Positions 1 to 9,633 are shown, counted from the stretch's first letter. The stretch is DNA of 64,000 nt from UJ101 sp047975265 (GCA_047975265.1 JBKEDE010000042.1:26208-90207), one strand, 5' to 3'. Translations and numbers: made by a program. Notes: generated from the letters alone by a model not told the origin.

Positions 1-2
1 TG

Positions 3-318
3 ATAAAATTAATAGATGCAAAAACTCAACAATATTTACCATATGATAAAGCAAAACATTACCATTATCCTACAAAAAATATAGGATTGCTAATTAGTAT
101 ATTTTGGTGTAGCCAAGAAATTGCTGATGATTAGTGCAACACCTAAATTGTCTTTTTTCCTGCTCTTTGAAACAAGAAATAGCAGAGCAAGATAAGTTAT
201 TAATTAAGATTTTAGATGTAAATGTATGTGTTTGAACTGATACGCCGATCTTTCTATTCATCCTGAAAATAAAAGCCTTATTACTTATGACGGTAAAATT
301 GATAAAATAGATGAGTAA
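3..318 (+). pseudogene. Possible decayed coding sequence, function unknown
   Basis: No intact gene is visible before bioA. Three consecutive coding-like stretches follow each other in three different frames. The first is open from the window edge to a TAG at 132-134, the second runs from about 131 to a TGA at 233-235, and the third from about 241 to a TAA at 316-318. The translated pieces have ordinary residue composition, which suggests one gene broken by indels. I do not recognise the family. The first piece could instead be the intact C-terminus of a gene starting outside the window. Confidence 0.25.
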
Positions 319-396
319 GATTGTATAAATCTACTAAGAAAGTGTTTTGATAAACGTTATTTTCAAAAATACATTACTTTTACTCAAAGAAAAAAT

Positions 397-1665
397 ATGA
401 TTTCCCATTTACAAAAACGAGATTTAAAACATCTCTGGCATCCCATAACACAGCATCAACTAATAGATAAACATTTAGTTATAAAAAAGGCAAAAGATGT
501 TTTTTTATACGACGAAAATGACCGACCCTACATAGATGGTTTTTCTTCCTGGTACACTTGTTGTTATGGGCATTGCAACGAAATTATTATTCAAAAAGCA
601 TATGAAAGTTTACAACAGTTTAGCCATATCCCTTTTGTTGGATTAACACATCAGCCTGCTATTGAACTTTCGGAATCGTTAATATCTATTTTACCTGAGA
701 ATCAGCAAAAAATATTTTTTTCAGAAAACGGTTCTACGGCAGTGGATTTAGCTATTAAAATGGCACTGCAATATTTTCATAATCAAAATAGAAAAAGAAC
801 CAAAATTATTGCTTTTGAGAATGCCTTTCATGGTGATACATTTGGTGCAATGTCCGTATCTGATTCACCTATTTATCATCAAGCATTTAAAGATTTTTTT
901 ATAGAAGTTATTCATGTTCCTACACCTAATGAGTCTAATTTTCCTCAAATCAGGGAACAATTTTATAAGTTGGTTTCTTCTCAAGAGGTTGCCTGTTTCA
1001 TTTATGAACCTTTGGTTCAGGGAGCCAATTGTATGAAAATGTACGCCTCTTGTTTTTTAGATGAATTGATTCAAATGGCACAAAAATACCAAGTATTGTG
1101 CATTGCAGATGAGGTTATGACTGGTTTTGGAAAAACAGGAAAAAAATTTGCTTCGGATTACTTAAAGACTAATCCGGATATTATTTGTTTGGCAAAATCG
1201 TTAACGGGCGGTATAACGCCGATGGCTTTAACAACTTGCTCTGAAGAAGTTTTCAATGCTTTTTTAAGCAATGATATTACAAAAGGATTGATGCACGCCC
1301 ATACCTATTCTGCAAATCCATTAGGATGCTCAGTTGCAAAAGCTTGTATCGATTTGTTGATTTCTGATGAAATGCAGCGTAATATTTCACGTATTTCATA
1401 TCAAAATCAACTTTTTGCACAAGAAATTAAAAATCATCCTAAGGTAAAGAACATTAGATCTTTAGGCGTGATTCTTGCTTTTGAATTTGATATTAAAATG
1501 GAACTATATGGAAAAAAGAGAGATAAACTATATCATTTTTTTATGGAGCAAGGAATCTTTTTACGCCCTCTGGGAAATACCATTTACATTCTTCCGCCTT
1601 TTATTATTCATAACGAAGAATTAAACCACATATATAATGCTATACGATTGTTATTAAGCGAATAA
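397..1665 (+). CDS. bioA: Adenosylmethionine-8-amino-7-oxononanoate aminotransferase
   Basis: A PLP-dependent class III aminotransferase that converts 8-amino-7-oxononanoate to 7,8-diaminononanoate in biotin synthesis, using S-adenosylmethionine as amino donor in the known family. The 422-residue length is typical. Visible landmarks are the N-terminal LKHLWHPITQH that is characteristic of BioA, SENGSTAVDLAIK at about 109-121 for the PLP phosphate, FHGDTFGAMS at 144-153, ADEVMTGFGKTG at 238-248 with Asp239 for the pyridine nitrogen, and AKSLTGG with Lys267 as the expected Schiff-base lysine. The ATG at 397 places the conserved N-terminus at once. No other biotin gene lies in the window, so it stands alone here, followed by a hairpin and a tRNA gene on the other strand. 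Confidence 0.93.
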   Translation: MISHLQKRDLKHLWHPITQHQLIDKHLVIKKAKDVFLYDENDRPYIDGFSSWYTCCYGHCNEIIIQKAYESLQQFSHIPFVGLTHQPAIELSESLISILPENQQKIFFSENGSTAVDLAIKMALQYFHNQNRKRTKIIAFENAFHGDTFGAMSVSDSPIYHQAFKDFFIEVIHVPTPNESNFPQIREQFYKLVSSQEVACFIYEPLVQGANCMKMYASCFLDELIQMAQKYQVLCIADEVMTGFGKTGKKFASDYLKTNPDIICLAKSLTGGITPMALTTCSEEVFNAFLSNDITKGLMHAHTYSANPLGCSVAKACIDLLISDEMQRNISRISYQNQLFAQEIKNHPKVKNIRSLGVILAFEFDIKMELYGKKRDKLYHFFMEQGIFLRPLGNTIYILPPFIIHNEELNHIYNAIRLLLSE

Positions 1666-1710
1666 AAAAAACGTAATACATTGATTAACAATATAATTAC
1701 GGTTTTTATT
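1664..1710 (+). terminator. Hairpin terminator after bioA
   Basis: The bases right after the bioA stop form AAAAACGTAAT, an 18-base spacer, then ATTACGGTTTTT. The arms pair with a single bulged G and the right arm ends in a T run, as expected for a rho-independent terminator. The loop is long and the stem AT-rich, so strength is uncertain. Confidence 0.5.
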
Positions 1711-1712
1711 TG

Positions 1713-1797
1713 TACTCGGGGCGGGACTTGAACCCGCACGGACGCAATGTCCACTGGATTTTAAGTCCAGCGTGTCTACCAATTCCACCACCCGAGC
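1713..1797 (-). tRNA. tRNA-Leu (anticodon UAA)
   Basis: Read on the minus strand, this 85-nt sequence folds as a class II tRNA. The acceptor arm is GCTCGGG paired with CCCGAGT (first pair a G-U wobble) and A is the discriminator base. The anticodon stem CTGGA/TCCAG encloses the loop CTTAAAA, so the anticodon is TAA, which reads UUA and UUG leucine codons. A long variable arm and a GGTTCAAGTCC T-loop region are present. CCA is not encoded. Confidence 0.95.
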
Positions 1798-1941
1798 ATC
1801 CTATATTTTTAATTCAGACGAATTTTAAATCTATTTTTAGAATATTTCTCGCTGTTTGCGGTTGCAAATATAAGTTAGTTTTTAGTTCCTCCAAAGTTTT
1901 TCAATATTTTTTTACCAACCGCAACAAAATTTACATCTATA

Positions 1942-4539
1942 TTATTTTCCTAACATTTTTTTAATTTCATTCAGTTTCATCAATGCTTCTACCGGTGTTA
2001 AAGTATCAATATCTGTATGAAGAATTTCTTCTCGAATACACTCCAAAACAGGGTCATCTAACTGAAAAAAACTTAATTGCAGATTATCTTCTGTAATTTT
2101 TTTTGTTTTTTCTTTTGTCTTTCTCTTCGAAGGTTTTTCTTCTAATGTATTCAGTATTTCTTCTGAACGTTTAATTACAAAACGAGGCATTCCTGCCATT
2201 TTAGCTACATGAATACCAAAGCTGTGGTTGCTACCTCCTTTTACTAATTTTCGTATAAAAAGAATACTTTGATCAATTTCTTTAACACTAACATTATAGT
2301 TTTGAATACGAGGAAAAGATAGGGTCATTTCATTTAATTCGTGATAATGCGTAGCAAAAAGTGTTCGTGCTTTTGTAGGATGTTCATGAATGTATTCTGA
2401 GATAGCCCAGGCAATGGAAATACCATCGTAAGTACTGGTTCCTCGACCTATTTCATCCAAAAGAATTAAACTTCGTTCAGATAGATTATTTAAAATACTG
2501 GATGTTTCATTCATCTCTACCATAAAAGTAGATTCTCCCAATGAAATATTGTCTGAAGCTCCAACGCGGGTAAAAATTTTATCCACCAATCCTATTTCAG
2601 CATTTTTTGCCGGAACATAGCTCCCGATTTGAGCCATCAAAACAATAAGGGCTGTCTGTCGAAGCAATGCCGATTTCCCGGACATATTTGGTCCTGTAAT
2701 CATAATAATTTGTTGTTCCGTTTTATTAAGAACCAAATCATTTGCTACATAAGAATCTCCTATGGGCAACTGTTTTTCAATTACAGGATGGCGACCGTCT
2801 TTGATAATCAAATCAAAACCATTGTTCATGATTGGTTTTACATAATTATTTTCACGTGCAGCAATTGCAAAAGACATTAAACAGTCAATTTGAGAAATAA
2901 TAGAAGCATTTAACTGAATCGGTTTGATAAATGCCAATAATTCAATTAACAGGTCATTAAAAATAGTGGTTTCCAATTCAAAAATCCGTTCTTCAGCTCC
3001 CAAAATTTTGGTTTCATACTCCTTTAATTCTTCTGTAATATAGCGCTCGGCATTTACCAAAGTTTGTTTACGAATCCACTCTTCCGGAACTTTATCTTTA
3101 TGCGTATTACGTACTTCGATATAATAGCCAAAAACATTGTTAAAAGCAATTTTTAAACTGGGAATACCGGTATGTTCTGCTTCCCGTTCTTTTAGTTTTT
3201 CCAAATAATCTTTACTAGAAAAAGCCATCTCTCGCAAATTATCTAATTCTTCATTATATCCTTCTGCAACAACGTTTCCTTTAGAAATATTGTGAGGAGC
3301 TTCCAGATGAATTATTTTTTGTATTTTTTGGCGTAAGGTATCCAATGTTAATAGCTGATCTTTTAACGTGGCTATACTCTTATCCAATATAGTATTTAAT
3401 ACTTTTTCCAATTTTGGAATAATATCCAATGATTGTTTTAAAATTAATACTTCACGCGGTGTAATCCGTCCTGTGGCTACTTTCGAAACCAATCGTTCTA
3501 AATCAGCAATTTGCTCCACTAAAGAAATAATTTCGTAACTTTTTTCTTCATGTTTTAAAAATTGTGTTACAATATTGTGTCGCTGTTGAATAGCTAGTAA
3601 ATCTTTTAGAGGCAATGCAATCCAACGTTTTAACATGCGTCCTCCCATTGGAGAAATGGTTTTATCTATAACATCCAGAAGAGTAACCGCTTGATCATTT
3701 GGAGAGTATAACAACTCCAAATTTCGAATGGTAAATCCATCCATCCAAATAAAACGATCTTCTTCTATGCGGGCAATATTGGATATATGCTGTGCTTTCT
3801 CGTGGTGTGTATCTGATAAATACGTTAAAACCGCTCCGGCTGCAATTGTACCCAATTTTAATTCTTGAATACCAAAACCTTTTAATGTTTTAGTATTAAA
3901 ATGTTGTGTTAATTTTTCGTAGGCATAATCTTCTTGAAAAACCCAATCTTCTAATCCAAAAGAATAAAAACGCTCACCTATTAACTGTTCATAACGTGTT
4001 TTGTATTGTTTTTGATACAGAATTTCGCTCGGGTTAAATCCGTTAATCAGTTTTGATATATATTCTTCGCTTCCTTCAGCTACAAGAAATTCTCCGGTTG
4101 AGATATCCAAAAACGATATTCCCAATAGATTTTTATTAAAATGAATCGAAGCTAAGAAGTTATTTGATTTGGAGTTAAGAACTTGGTCATTTAAGGTTAC
4201 TCCGGGCGTAACCAATTCAGTTACACCACGTTTTACGATTCCTTTTGTTGCCTTTGGATCTTCCAATTGATCGCAAATAGCTACCCGAAGCCCTGCTCGA
4301 ACCAATTTAGGCAAATACGTATTTAATGAATGATGAGGAAATCCTGCTAATTCATTATCTGAATCAGAACCGTTAGAACGTTTGGTTAAAACAATTCCGA
4401 GTATTTTAGAACATTTTACGGCATCTTTTCCAAAGGTTTCGTAGAAATCGCCCACCCGAAATAACAGCATTGCATCAGGATACTTTGCTTTAATGGTATT
4501 GTATTGTTTCATTAACGGGGTTGCTTTCTTCTTGTCCAA
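1942..4539 (-). CDS. mutS: DNA mismatch repair protein MutS
   Basis: MutS recognises base mismatches and small loops and uses ATP to signal repair with MutL. At 865 residues it has the full bacterial length. The mismatch-reading motif GDFYETF is at 30-36, with Phe32 and Glu34 the residues known to contact the mismatch. The ATPase domain has Walker A GPNMSGKS at 616-623, the DEIGRGTSTYDG Walker B region at about 695-706, and ATHYHEL after it. The basic, Lys/Thr-rich stretch near residue 800 precedes the C-terminal helical tail. It is divergent from the TrmH-family gene with only 57 bases between them, and no MutL gene is nearby. Confidence 0.97.
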   Translation of the reverse strand: MDKKKATPLMKQYNTIKAKYPDAMLLFRVGDFYETFGKDAVKCSKILGIVLTKRSNGSDSDNELAGFPHHSLNTYLPKLVRAGLRVAICDQLEDPKATKGIVKRGVTELVTPGVTLNDQVLNSKSNNFLASIHFNKNLLGISFLDISTGEFLVAEGSEEYISKLINGFNPSEILYQKQYKTRYEQLIGERFYSFGLEDWVFQEDYAYEKLTQHFNTKTLKGFGIQELKLGTIAAGAVLTYLSDTHHEKAQHISNIARIEEDRFIWMDGFTIRNLELLYSPNDQAVTLLDVIDKTISPMGGRMLKRWIALPLKDLLAIQQRHNIVTQFLKHEEKSYEIISLVEQIADLERLVSKVATGRITPREVLILKQSLDIIPKLEKVLNTILDKSIATLKDQLLTLDTLRQKIQKIIHLEAPHNISKGNVVAEGYNEELDNLREMAFSSKDYLEKLKEREAEHTGIPSLKIAFNNVFGYYIEVRNTHKDKVPEEWIRKQTLVNAERYITEELKEYETKILGAEERIFELETTIFNDLLIELLAFIKPIQLNASIISQIDCLMSFAIAARENNYVKPIMNNGFDLIIKDGRHPVIEKQLPIGDSYVANDLVLNKTEQQIIMITGPNMSGKSALLRQTALIVLMAQIGSYVPAKNAEIGLVDKIFTRVGASDNISLGESTFMVEMNETSSILNNLSERSLILLDEIGRGTSTYDGISIAWAISEYIHEHPTKARTLFATHYHELNEMTLSFPRIQNYNVSVKEIDQSILFIRKLVKGGSNHSFGIHVAKMAGMPRFVIKRSEEILNTLEEKPSKRKTKEKTKKITEDNLQLSFFQLDDPVLECIREEILHTDIDTLTPVEALMKLNEIKKMLGK

Positions 4540-4558
4540 AATGGTATGATTTTTCTAT

Positions 4559-4566
4559 TAACTTTG
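4559..4566 (+). promoter_or_regulatory. Bacteroidota-type -7 element for the TrmH-family gene
   Basis: TAACTTTG matches the Bacteroidota -7 consensus TAnnTTTG and lies 30 bases before the ATG at 4597. A TTG at 4532-4534 is a possible -33 element, 24 bases upstream. Confidence 0.5.
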
Positions 4567-4596
4567 CTAAGTTAAAGAAACGAATCTGATAATAAA

Positions 4597-5124
4597 ATGC
4601 GAAAATTAAAAAATAGCGAATTAAAACGTTTGAGCGTTCAAGAATTTAAAGAAACTAAGAAACTGCCTATAACAATCATTTTAGATAATATCAGGAGTCT
4701 TTATAATGTAGGGAGTGTTTTTAGAACTTCAGATGCTTTTTTAGTTGAAAAAATTTATCTGTGTGGAATTACGGCTTCTCCTCCTCATAAAGAAATTCAG
4801 AAAACAGCTTTAGGTGCTACGGAAAGTGTGGAATGGGAATATATTAGAGATATTATACCTCTTCTTGAAAAATTAAAACAAAAAAATTATCATCTTATCT
4901 CTGTAGAGCAAGCAGAAAAAAGTATAATGCTTCAGGATTTTAAGTTGGATAAAAATAGTTCGTATGCTTTAATTTTTGGGAATGAAGTAAAAGGGGTTCA
5001 ACAACAGGTTGTTTCTAAGTCGGATACGGTTATAGAAATTCCTCAATTGGGAACAAAGCATTCGTTAAATATATCGGTTAGTGTGGGAGTTGTTCTTTGG
5101 GATTTTTCCAGAATCTTCTTATAA
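4597..5124 (+). CDS. TrmH/SpoU-family RNA 2'-O-methyltransferase
   Basis: A small (175-residue) SPOUT-fold RNA ribose methyltransferase that would use S-adenosylmethionine. The three SpoU motifs are in order: NIRSLYNVGSVFRTSDAF at about 31-48 with the catalytic-type Asn and Arg, ALIFGNEVKGV at about 127-137, and a knot-forming IPQLGTKHSLNISVSVGVVLW near the end. There is no N-terminal substrate-binding domain of the RlmB type, so it is closer to the minimal tRNA methyltransferases (TrmH/TrmL group), but the target nucleotide cannot be told from sequence. It is followed by a strong terminator shared with the convergent OmpA gene. Confidence 0.88.
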   Translation: MRKLKNSELKRLSVQEFKETKKLPITIILDNIRSLYNVGSVFRTSDAFLVEKIYLCGITASPPHKEIQKTALGATESVEWEYIRDIIPLLEKLKQKNYHLISVEQAEKSIMLQDFKLDKNSSYALIFGNEVKGVQQQVVSKSDTVIEIPQLGTKHSLNISVSVGVVLWDFSRIFL

Positions 5125-5142
5125 TCTTTTAAATTTTCATAT

Positions 5143-5176
5143 AAAAAAATCCCATTCAGCTGAATGGGATTTTTTC
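5143..5176. terminator. Strong bidirectional terminator
   Basis: A perfect palindrome, ATCCCATTCAG followed directly by CTGAATGGGAT, is flanked by an A run on the left and a T run on the right. It therefore works in both directions, ending the TrmH-family gene on the plus strand and the OmpA-family gene on the minus strand. Confidence 0.9.
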
Positions 5177-5196
5177 TATTTAGATAAATTCTTGTT

Positions 5197-6663
5197 TTAA
5201 TTTGGCATAACCAATTTACGGTCTGATCTTAATAGTACTCTACGGTTTGCTCTGTGCTCATCGTTGGTACATTTAACTCCGTTATGACAGTGGTTAAGTA
5301 TTTCAGATTCTCCTTTACCAACTGCTTGAATTTTTGAAGCAGCTGCTCCTTGAGATACTAAGTAAGCCTTAATAGCTTCAGCTCTTTTCTGAGATAATTT
5401 TTCATTATAAGCATCCGATCCTCTGGCATCTGTATGACCTTCTAATACAAAATTAGCATCTGGGTTTGCAATAATAGCTCTTGCTGCTTTTTTCAATAGG
5501 TTGTTATACTCAGGATACCATCTTGCTTCGTTGTAGTAGAACTCAACATCAGATAAGTTAATTATATCTGTTTCAACAACTACAGGAAGTGGTTCTATCG
5601 GTGCTTTTTCAATAGGACATCCTTTACCTAAAGTTCCATTTTCTACACCAGGTACTACCACACACTTGTCTTCTAAATCAATAAATCCATCTAAGTCAAC
5701 ATCCAAAGCCTTACCACATCCATCAACACGTGCTCCCGCTAAAGTTCCTAATTCACAATCCCACTCATCACATACTCCGTCGTTATCTTCATCAATACAT
5801 TCAAATCCTCCTGAAGCCAATACTTGTTGAGAATATAGTGCTTGGAATGGATCGTACCATTTTTCATGTTCGTTATGTTTTCCAATTTTATAGATGATAC
5901 CTAATGAATTAGTCCAAACATTATCGGAACCGTCATTATCATTTCCATTCTTACTACTTACTCCTAAAATTGATGAACCATCCCACTGCTCATCTCCGGT
6001 CATTATATACATGGATTTCAATTCAAGATCAAGTTTTTGGCTTAATTTATACTGTAATCCTAATCCAACTTGAGAAAACATAGACTCAAAGCCCATGTCT
6101 ACTTTGGTTAAATTTCCATCGGTAGTATGAAATCGATTTGTCAAGTCATTATTACCTGTTACTTCATAACCGATAACACCTATTCCTCCATAGCCGTGTA
6201 ATGCCCACGCATAACGCGATTTGTTATCTACTCTTCTAAAAATAGATGAAAAATTGACATCTGCTAATAAGGAAACAGCTTGATAGGATGTTTGTGTAGC
6301 CCAGTAATCTCCCGAAACAACTGTAGCAATATTATCAGTTGTTTGAGACACTTGTCCCATCTGTCCTAATAATTGAATACCAAAAACATGGTTAATATGT
6401 TTTGTTATTCCTAATTGGACATCATAACCTAATTCATTCTTTTCTCCTCCAAATAGTTTAAGGGAATTTAATTCTCCTTTAACACCCAATGCGGCTCCTC
6501 CATGCAAAGAAACAGACCAAGAATTGAATTTCCTTTGGTCTTTCGTAAACTTAACGTAATTTTCGTATTCCTGTTCACTACCGTAGTATTGTTCTATTTT
6601 TTCTTGTGCAGTAACACTGAACAAAACCCCTAAAGTCAGTAAACTCGATATAATTCTCTTCAT
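5197..6663 (-). CDS. OmpA-family outer-membrane protein with TSP3 repeats
   Basis: A 488-residue outer-membrane protein that should tie the outer membrane to peptidoglycan. A signal peptide ends near residue 19 (LLTLGVLFSVTAQ). Residues about 30-270 look like an outer-membrane beta-barrel with alternating hydrophobic strands. Residues about 285-350 carry calcium-binding thrombospondin type 3 repeats (DEDNDGVCDEWDC, then DVDLDGFIDLEDKC). Residues about 370-480 are an OmpA C-terminal domain with GHTDARGSDAYNEKLSQKRA, which includes the Asp and Arg that bind diaminopimelate in the family. A TACTTTTG element 59 bases upstream, inside the end of the kinase gene, suggests its own promoter. Confidence 0.9.
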   Translation of the reverse strand: MKRIISSLLTLGVLFSVTAQEKIEQYYGSEQEYENYVKFTKDQRKFNSWSVSLHGGAALGVKGELNSLKLFGGEKNELGYDVQLGITKHINHVFGIQLLGQMGQVSQTTDNIATVVSGDYWATQTSYQAVSLLADVNFSSIFRRVDNKSRYAWALHGYGGIGVIGYEVTGNNDLTNRFHTTDGNLTKVDMGFESMFSQVGLGLQYKLSQKLDLELKSMYIMTGDEQWDGSSILGVSSKNGNDNDGSDNVWTNSLGIIYKIGKHNEHEKWYDPFQALYSQQVLASGGFECIDEDNDGVCDEWDCELGTLAGARVDGCGKALDVDLDGFIDLEDKCVVVPGVENGTLGKGCPIEKAPIEPLPVVVETDIINLSDVEFYYNEARWYPEYNNLLKKAARAIIANPDANFVLEGHTDARGSDAYNEKLSQKRAEAIKAYLVSQGAAASKIQAVGKGESEILNHCHNGVKCTNDEHRANRRVLLRSDRKLVMPN

Positions 6664-6704
6664 AGCTAACTTTTTTAATATTTAATTTTAACTTTTTTAT
6701 TCTT

Positions 6705-7343
6705 TTAATCTAAAATCTTTACAAAAGTATAATTGTTATTTATACTGGCAAATATTTTTGATATAATTTTTTCTTTTACAGTAAAATTTTTTACAAAATC
6801 AATATTTGAAACATCTAATATTAAGATATTTAAGTATGTGTGTTCTTTGATGTACTTCATATACGACTTGTTGATTTTATCTAAATAATTTCGGTTGATA
6901 TTTTGTTCGTATCTACGTCCTCTTTTTTGGATGTTCTCCAATAATCGGTCTGTTGTTTGGTAAAGGTAAACATATAAATCGGGTTTTATCAAATCAGAAT
7001 ACATGATGTGAAAAAATTTACGGTATAATTTATATTCATCTTCGGTTAATGTTATCTCTGAGAAGATAAGGGATTTAAAAACGTAATAATCAGCAACGGT
7101 CAGTTGTTTAAACAAGTCTCTGCTTAAAAGTTTTTCGTTTAGCTGCTGGAAACGTTCTGCAAGGAAAGACATTTCTAAAGGAAATGCATATTTTTCCGGA
7201 GCTTCATAAAACTTTGGTAAAAAGGGATTTTCTTCAAACTTTTCTAACACCAACTTAGCATCGTGTTTCTCGGCAATCATTTTAGCCAAGGTTGTTTTTC
7301 CGGAACCTATATTTCCCTCTATAACGATAAAGTTATTTTTCAT
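6705..7343 (-). CDS. Deoxynucleoside kinase
   Basis: A 212-residue nucleoside salvage kinase of the dNK/dGK-dAK family. The P-loop GNIGSGKTT is at 10-18, LEKFEENPFL after it is the substrate-site region with the conserved Glu, and RGRRYEQNI is the family lid/ERS-type region. The exact deoxynucleoside substrate cannot be read from sequence. Its start codon overlaps the folK stop codon by four bases, so the two are translationally coupled. This folK-kinase order, as I recall it, is common in Flavobacteriaceae. Confidence 0.85.
   Translation of the reverse strand: MKNNFIVIEGNIGSGKTTLAKMIAEKHDAKLVLEKFEENPFLPKFYEAPEKYAFPLEMSFLAERFQQLNEKLLSRDLFKQLTVADYYVFKSLIFSEITLTEDEYKLYRKFFHIMYSDLIKPDLYVYLYQTTDRLLENIQKRGRRYEQNINRNYLDKINKSYMKYIKEHTYLNILILDVSNIDFVKNFTVKEKIISKIFASINNNYTFVKILD
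6722..6729 (-). promoter_or_regulatory. Bacteroidota-type -7 element for the OmpA-family gene
   Basis: On the minus strand the sequence reads TACTTTTG, a match to TAnnTTTG. It lies inside the last codons of the upstream kinase gene, 59 bases before the OmpA-family ATG. Confidence 0.45.
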
Positions 7344-7834
7344 AATATACTGACTTTATTCTTGTCATTACATGCTTTTAATAGTGCTATGACATTCTTG
7401 TTATACACAGGATGTATCTTTTGAGGACACAACTCTAACAATGGCATTAAAACAAATTTTCTATGATGCATACTAAGGTGCGGAATATTTAATATTTTTT
7501 GTCTATATAAAAAATCATTATAATAGATTATATCTATATCTATGATTCTTGGCTGATATCCTTCAAAAAAAGAATTATGAACAGATCCCATTTTCTGTTC
7601 AATAATTTTAATTTTGTTTAACAATTGCAACGGACTCATCTTTGTAAGCACTTCTATGGCATTATTTAGAAACAAATCCGATTCAAATCCCCAAGATTCT
7701 GAAGAATAAAAATTAGATGCTTGAAGAATTTTTCCTACATACACTTCAATATATTCTATGGCAGCTTCTATATTTTTCTTTTTATCTCCCATATTACTGC
7801 CTAATGATAAATATGTAACATTTTTTTGATTCAT
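7340..7834 (-). CDS. folK: 2-amino-4-hydroxy-6-hydroxymethyldihydropteridine diphosphokinase
   Basis: HPPK transfers pyrophosphate from ATP to 6-hydroxymethyl-dihydropterin in folate synthesis. The 164 residues have the standard monofunctional length. Visible motifs are the N-terminal YLSLGSNMGDK, the loop SSESWGFESDLFLNNAIEV, and YQPRIIDIDIIYY with the Asp pair that binds magnesium, then IPHLSMHHRKFVLMPLLEL. It is the first gene of a minus-strand pair with the deoxynucleoside kinase and is divergent from sppA. No other folate gene is in the window. Confidence 0.95.
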   Translation of the reverse strand: MNQKNVTYLSLGSNMGDKKKNIEAAIEYIEVYVGKILQASNFYSSESWGFESDLFLNNAIEVLTKMSPLQLLNKIKIIEQKMGSVHNSFFEGYQPRIIDIDIIYYNDFLYRQKILNIPHLSMHHRKFVLMPLLELCPQKIHPVYNKNVIALLKACNDKNKVSIL

Positions 7835-7859
7835 ATACTATAATAATGGTAAATTTAAA

Positions 7860-7867
7860 TACTTTTG
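7860..7867 (+). promoter_or_regulatory. Bacteroidota-type -7 element for sppA
   Basis: TACTTTTG matches TAnnTTTG and lies 17 bases before the sppA ATG, so the 5' leader would be only about 10 bases. No well-spaced TTG -33 box is evident. Confidence 0.42.
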
Positions 7868-7884
7868 CATAAAATTAAATAAAC

Positions 7885-9633
7885 ATGAAATCATTTTTTA
7901 AAACGGTATTGGCTGTTATTTTAGGATTAACAATTGTTATTTTTTTGCCGATTGTTTTTTTCGGAATATTCAGTGGGTTAAGCTCTGAAGACTCAAGCTA
8001 CGATGTTGCCGAAAATTCCATTCTCGAAATCGATTTTAAAACACCTATCGTTGAAAGTTATGATGATATTCAATTCAGTTTTACAAATTTTGAACCAACA
8101 GACCGTTTGTCTTTTTATAGTTTATTGTCAGCTATTCAAAAAGCTAAAGAAGATGAAAATATTAAAGGGATTTCTTTAAAATTAAATGGAAACACAACAG
8201 ACTATGCCCAGGCACAAGCCATACGAAATGCCTTGCTTGATTTCAAGTCCTCCAACAAATTTGTTTACGCCTACGGAAACAACCTGTCTCAACGGGATTA
8301 TTACATAGGCTCTGTTGCGGATTCTTTATTTGTTTCGCCTCTGTCCAATATTGAATTGACAGGAATTAGTGTTGAAATCACATTTTACAAAAAGCTTTTT
8401 GACAAACTTGGTATAGAATATGAAATTATTAAACACGGTAAATATAAATCTGCTGTAGAGCCTTATTTTTTAGAGCAAATGACTCCGGAAAGTAAGGAGC
8501 AAACACAAATTCTTATTGACGATATATGGAAGAACCTTTCTTCCGAAATGTCACAATCAAGAAATTTATCAATAGAACAATTTAACTTTTTGACTGACAG
8601 CCTGAAAGCGTTTAATGCTAAAAGTGCTCTGTCAGCCAATTTAATTGATGGAATCAAATATGAAGACCAGTATAAAAAATTGATAGGTATTGATGATACA
8701 GACAAAGAAAATGTTCAAAAACCTATCGTTTCTGTTTCCAATTATTTATTGTCTATTCAAAAACCTTTTAATAAAGATCAAATAGCTGTAATTTATGCTT
8801 CAGGAGCTATCACATCAGGAAATAAACCTGACGGCATTCAAGATCAAAATATGATTAAAAAAATACGGACAGCTAAGAATGAACCATCGGTAAAAGCCGT
8901 TGTTTTAAGAGTTCATTCTCCGGGAGGAGATGTTGCTGCGGCTGAAAGAATTTTACATGAGCTTCGCCTTTTGCAAAAAGAAAAGCCTTTGATTGTGTCC
9001 TTTGGAGGTGTTGCTACTTCCGGAGGGTATTACATAGCCGGAGCTGCTGATACCATTGTATCTTCGCCCAATACGATTACAGGGTCCATAGGCGTTTTTG
9101 GAGCTATTCCGAATGTAAAAAAATTAGCTGAAAAAATAGGTGTAACTACGGATGTTACAGGAACTAATGCTAATGCTAACCTGTTTTCACTTTTAAACGG
9201 AACTACGCCCAAATTTAGAGAAGTTATTCAAGAGAGTATCGAAGATGTGTATGATTTATTTCTGAGTAATGTTGCCCAAAATCGTAAGGTTTCAAAAGCT
9301 GAGATTGATTCTCTTGCTCAAGGGCGAGTCTGGTCAGGAGTTAAAGCGAAAGAAAATGGATTGGTAGATGTTTTGGGAGGTTTAGATACAGCTATTACAC
9401 TTGCTGCAGAAAAAGCGGGAATAGAAAATTTTGATCTTCTTGAACTTCCAAAGAAAAAATCAGAGTTTGAATTGATTATGGAAATGTTTGGGAGAAAAGA
9501 AGGAATGGAAGTAGAGACTTTGATAGGTGAAAAATTAGGACCTGAAATTTATAATTCATATAAAGAGTTTGATTATTTTAAAAATAGTGGCATTATCCAT
9601 CTTAAAACACCTTATATCATTCAAATAAAATAA
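7885..9633 (+). CDS. sppA: Signal peptide peptidase SppA, long (67K) type
   Basis: A membrane-anchored serine protease that degrades signal peptides left in the inner membrane. It is 582 residues long with one N-terminal transmembrane anchor at about 7-30, then two tandem peptidase S49 domains. The known Ser/Lys dyad is split between the domains: Lys188 in GKYKSAVEPY and Ser379 in VATSGGYYIAGAAD. SPNTITGSIGVFG follows. The next gene is mreB after 80 bases, with only a weak hairpin between, so co-transcription cannot be excluded. Confidence 0.95.
   Translation: MKSFFKTVLAVILGLTIVIFLPIVFFGIFSGLSSEDSSYDVAENSILEIDFKTPIVESYDDIQFSFTNFEPTDRLSFYSLLSAIQKAKEDENIKGISLKLNGNTTDYAQAQAIRNALLDFKSSNKFVYAYGNNLSQRDYYIGSVADSLFVSPLSNIELTGISVEITFYKKLFDKLGIEYEIIKHGKYKSAVEPYFLEQMTPESKEQTQILIDDIWKNLSSEMSQSRNLSIEQFNFLTDSLKAFNAKSALSANLIDGIKYEDQYKKLIGIDDTDKENVQKPIVSVSNYLLSIQKPFNKDQIAVIYASGAITSGNKPDGIQDQNMIKKIRTAKNEPSVKAVVLRVHSPGGDVAAAERILHELRLLQKEKPLIVSFGGVATSGGYYIAGAADTIVSSPNTITGSIGVFGAIPNVKKLAEKIGVTTDVTGTNANANLFSLLNGTTPKFREVIQESIEDVYDLFLSNVAQNRKVSKAEIDSLAQGRVWSGVKAKENGLVDVLGGLDTAITLAAEKAGIENFDLLELPKKKSEFELIMEMFGRKEGMEVETLIGEKLGPEIYNSYKEFDYFKNSGIIHLKTPYIIQIK

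Noticed and set aside
1710..1964. 84-codon plus-strand frame across the tRNA-Leu gene
   Set aside because: It is read through the antisense of the tRNA and the mutS 3' end; no family pattern, and the RNA gene explains the conservation.
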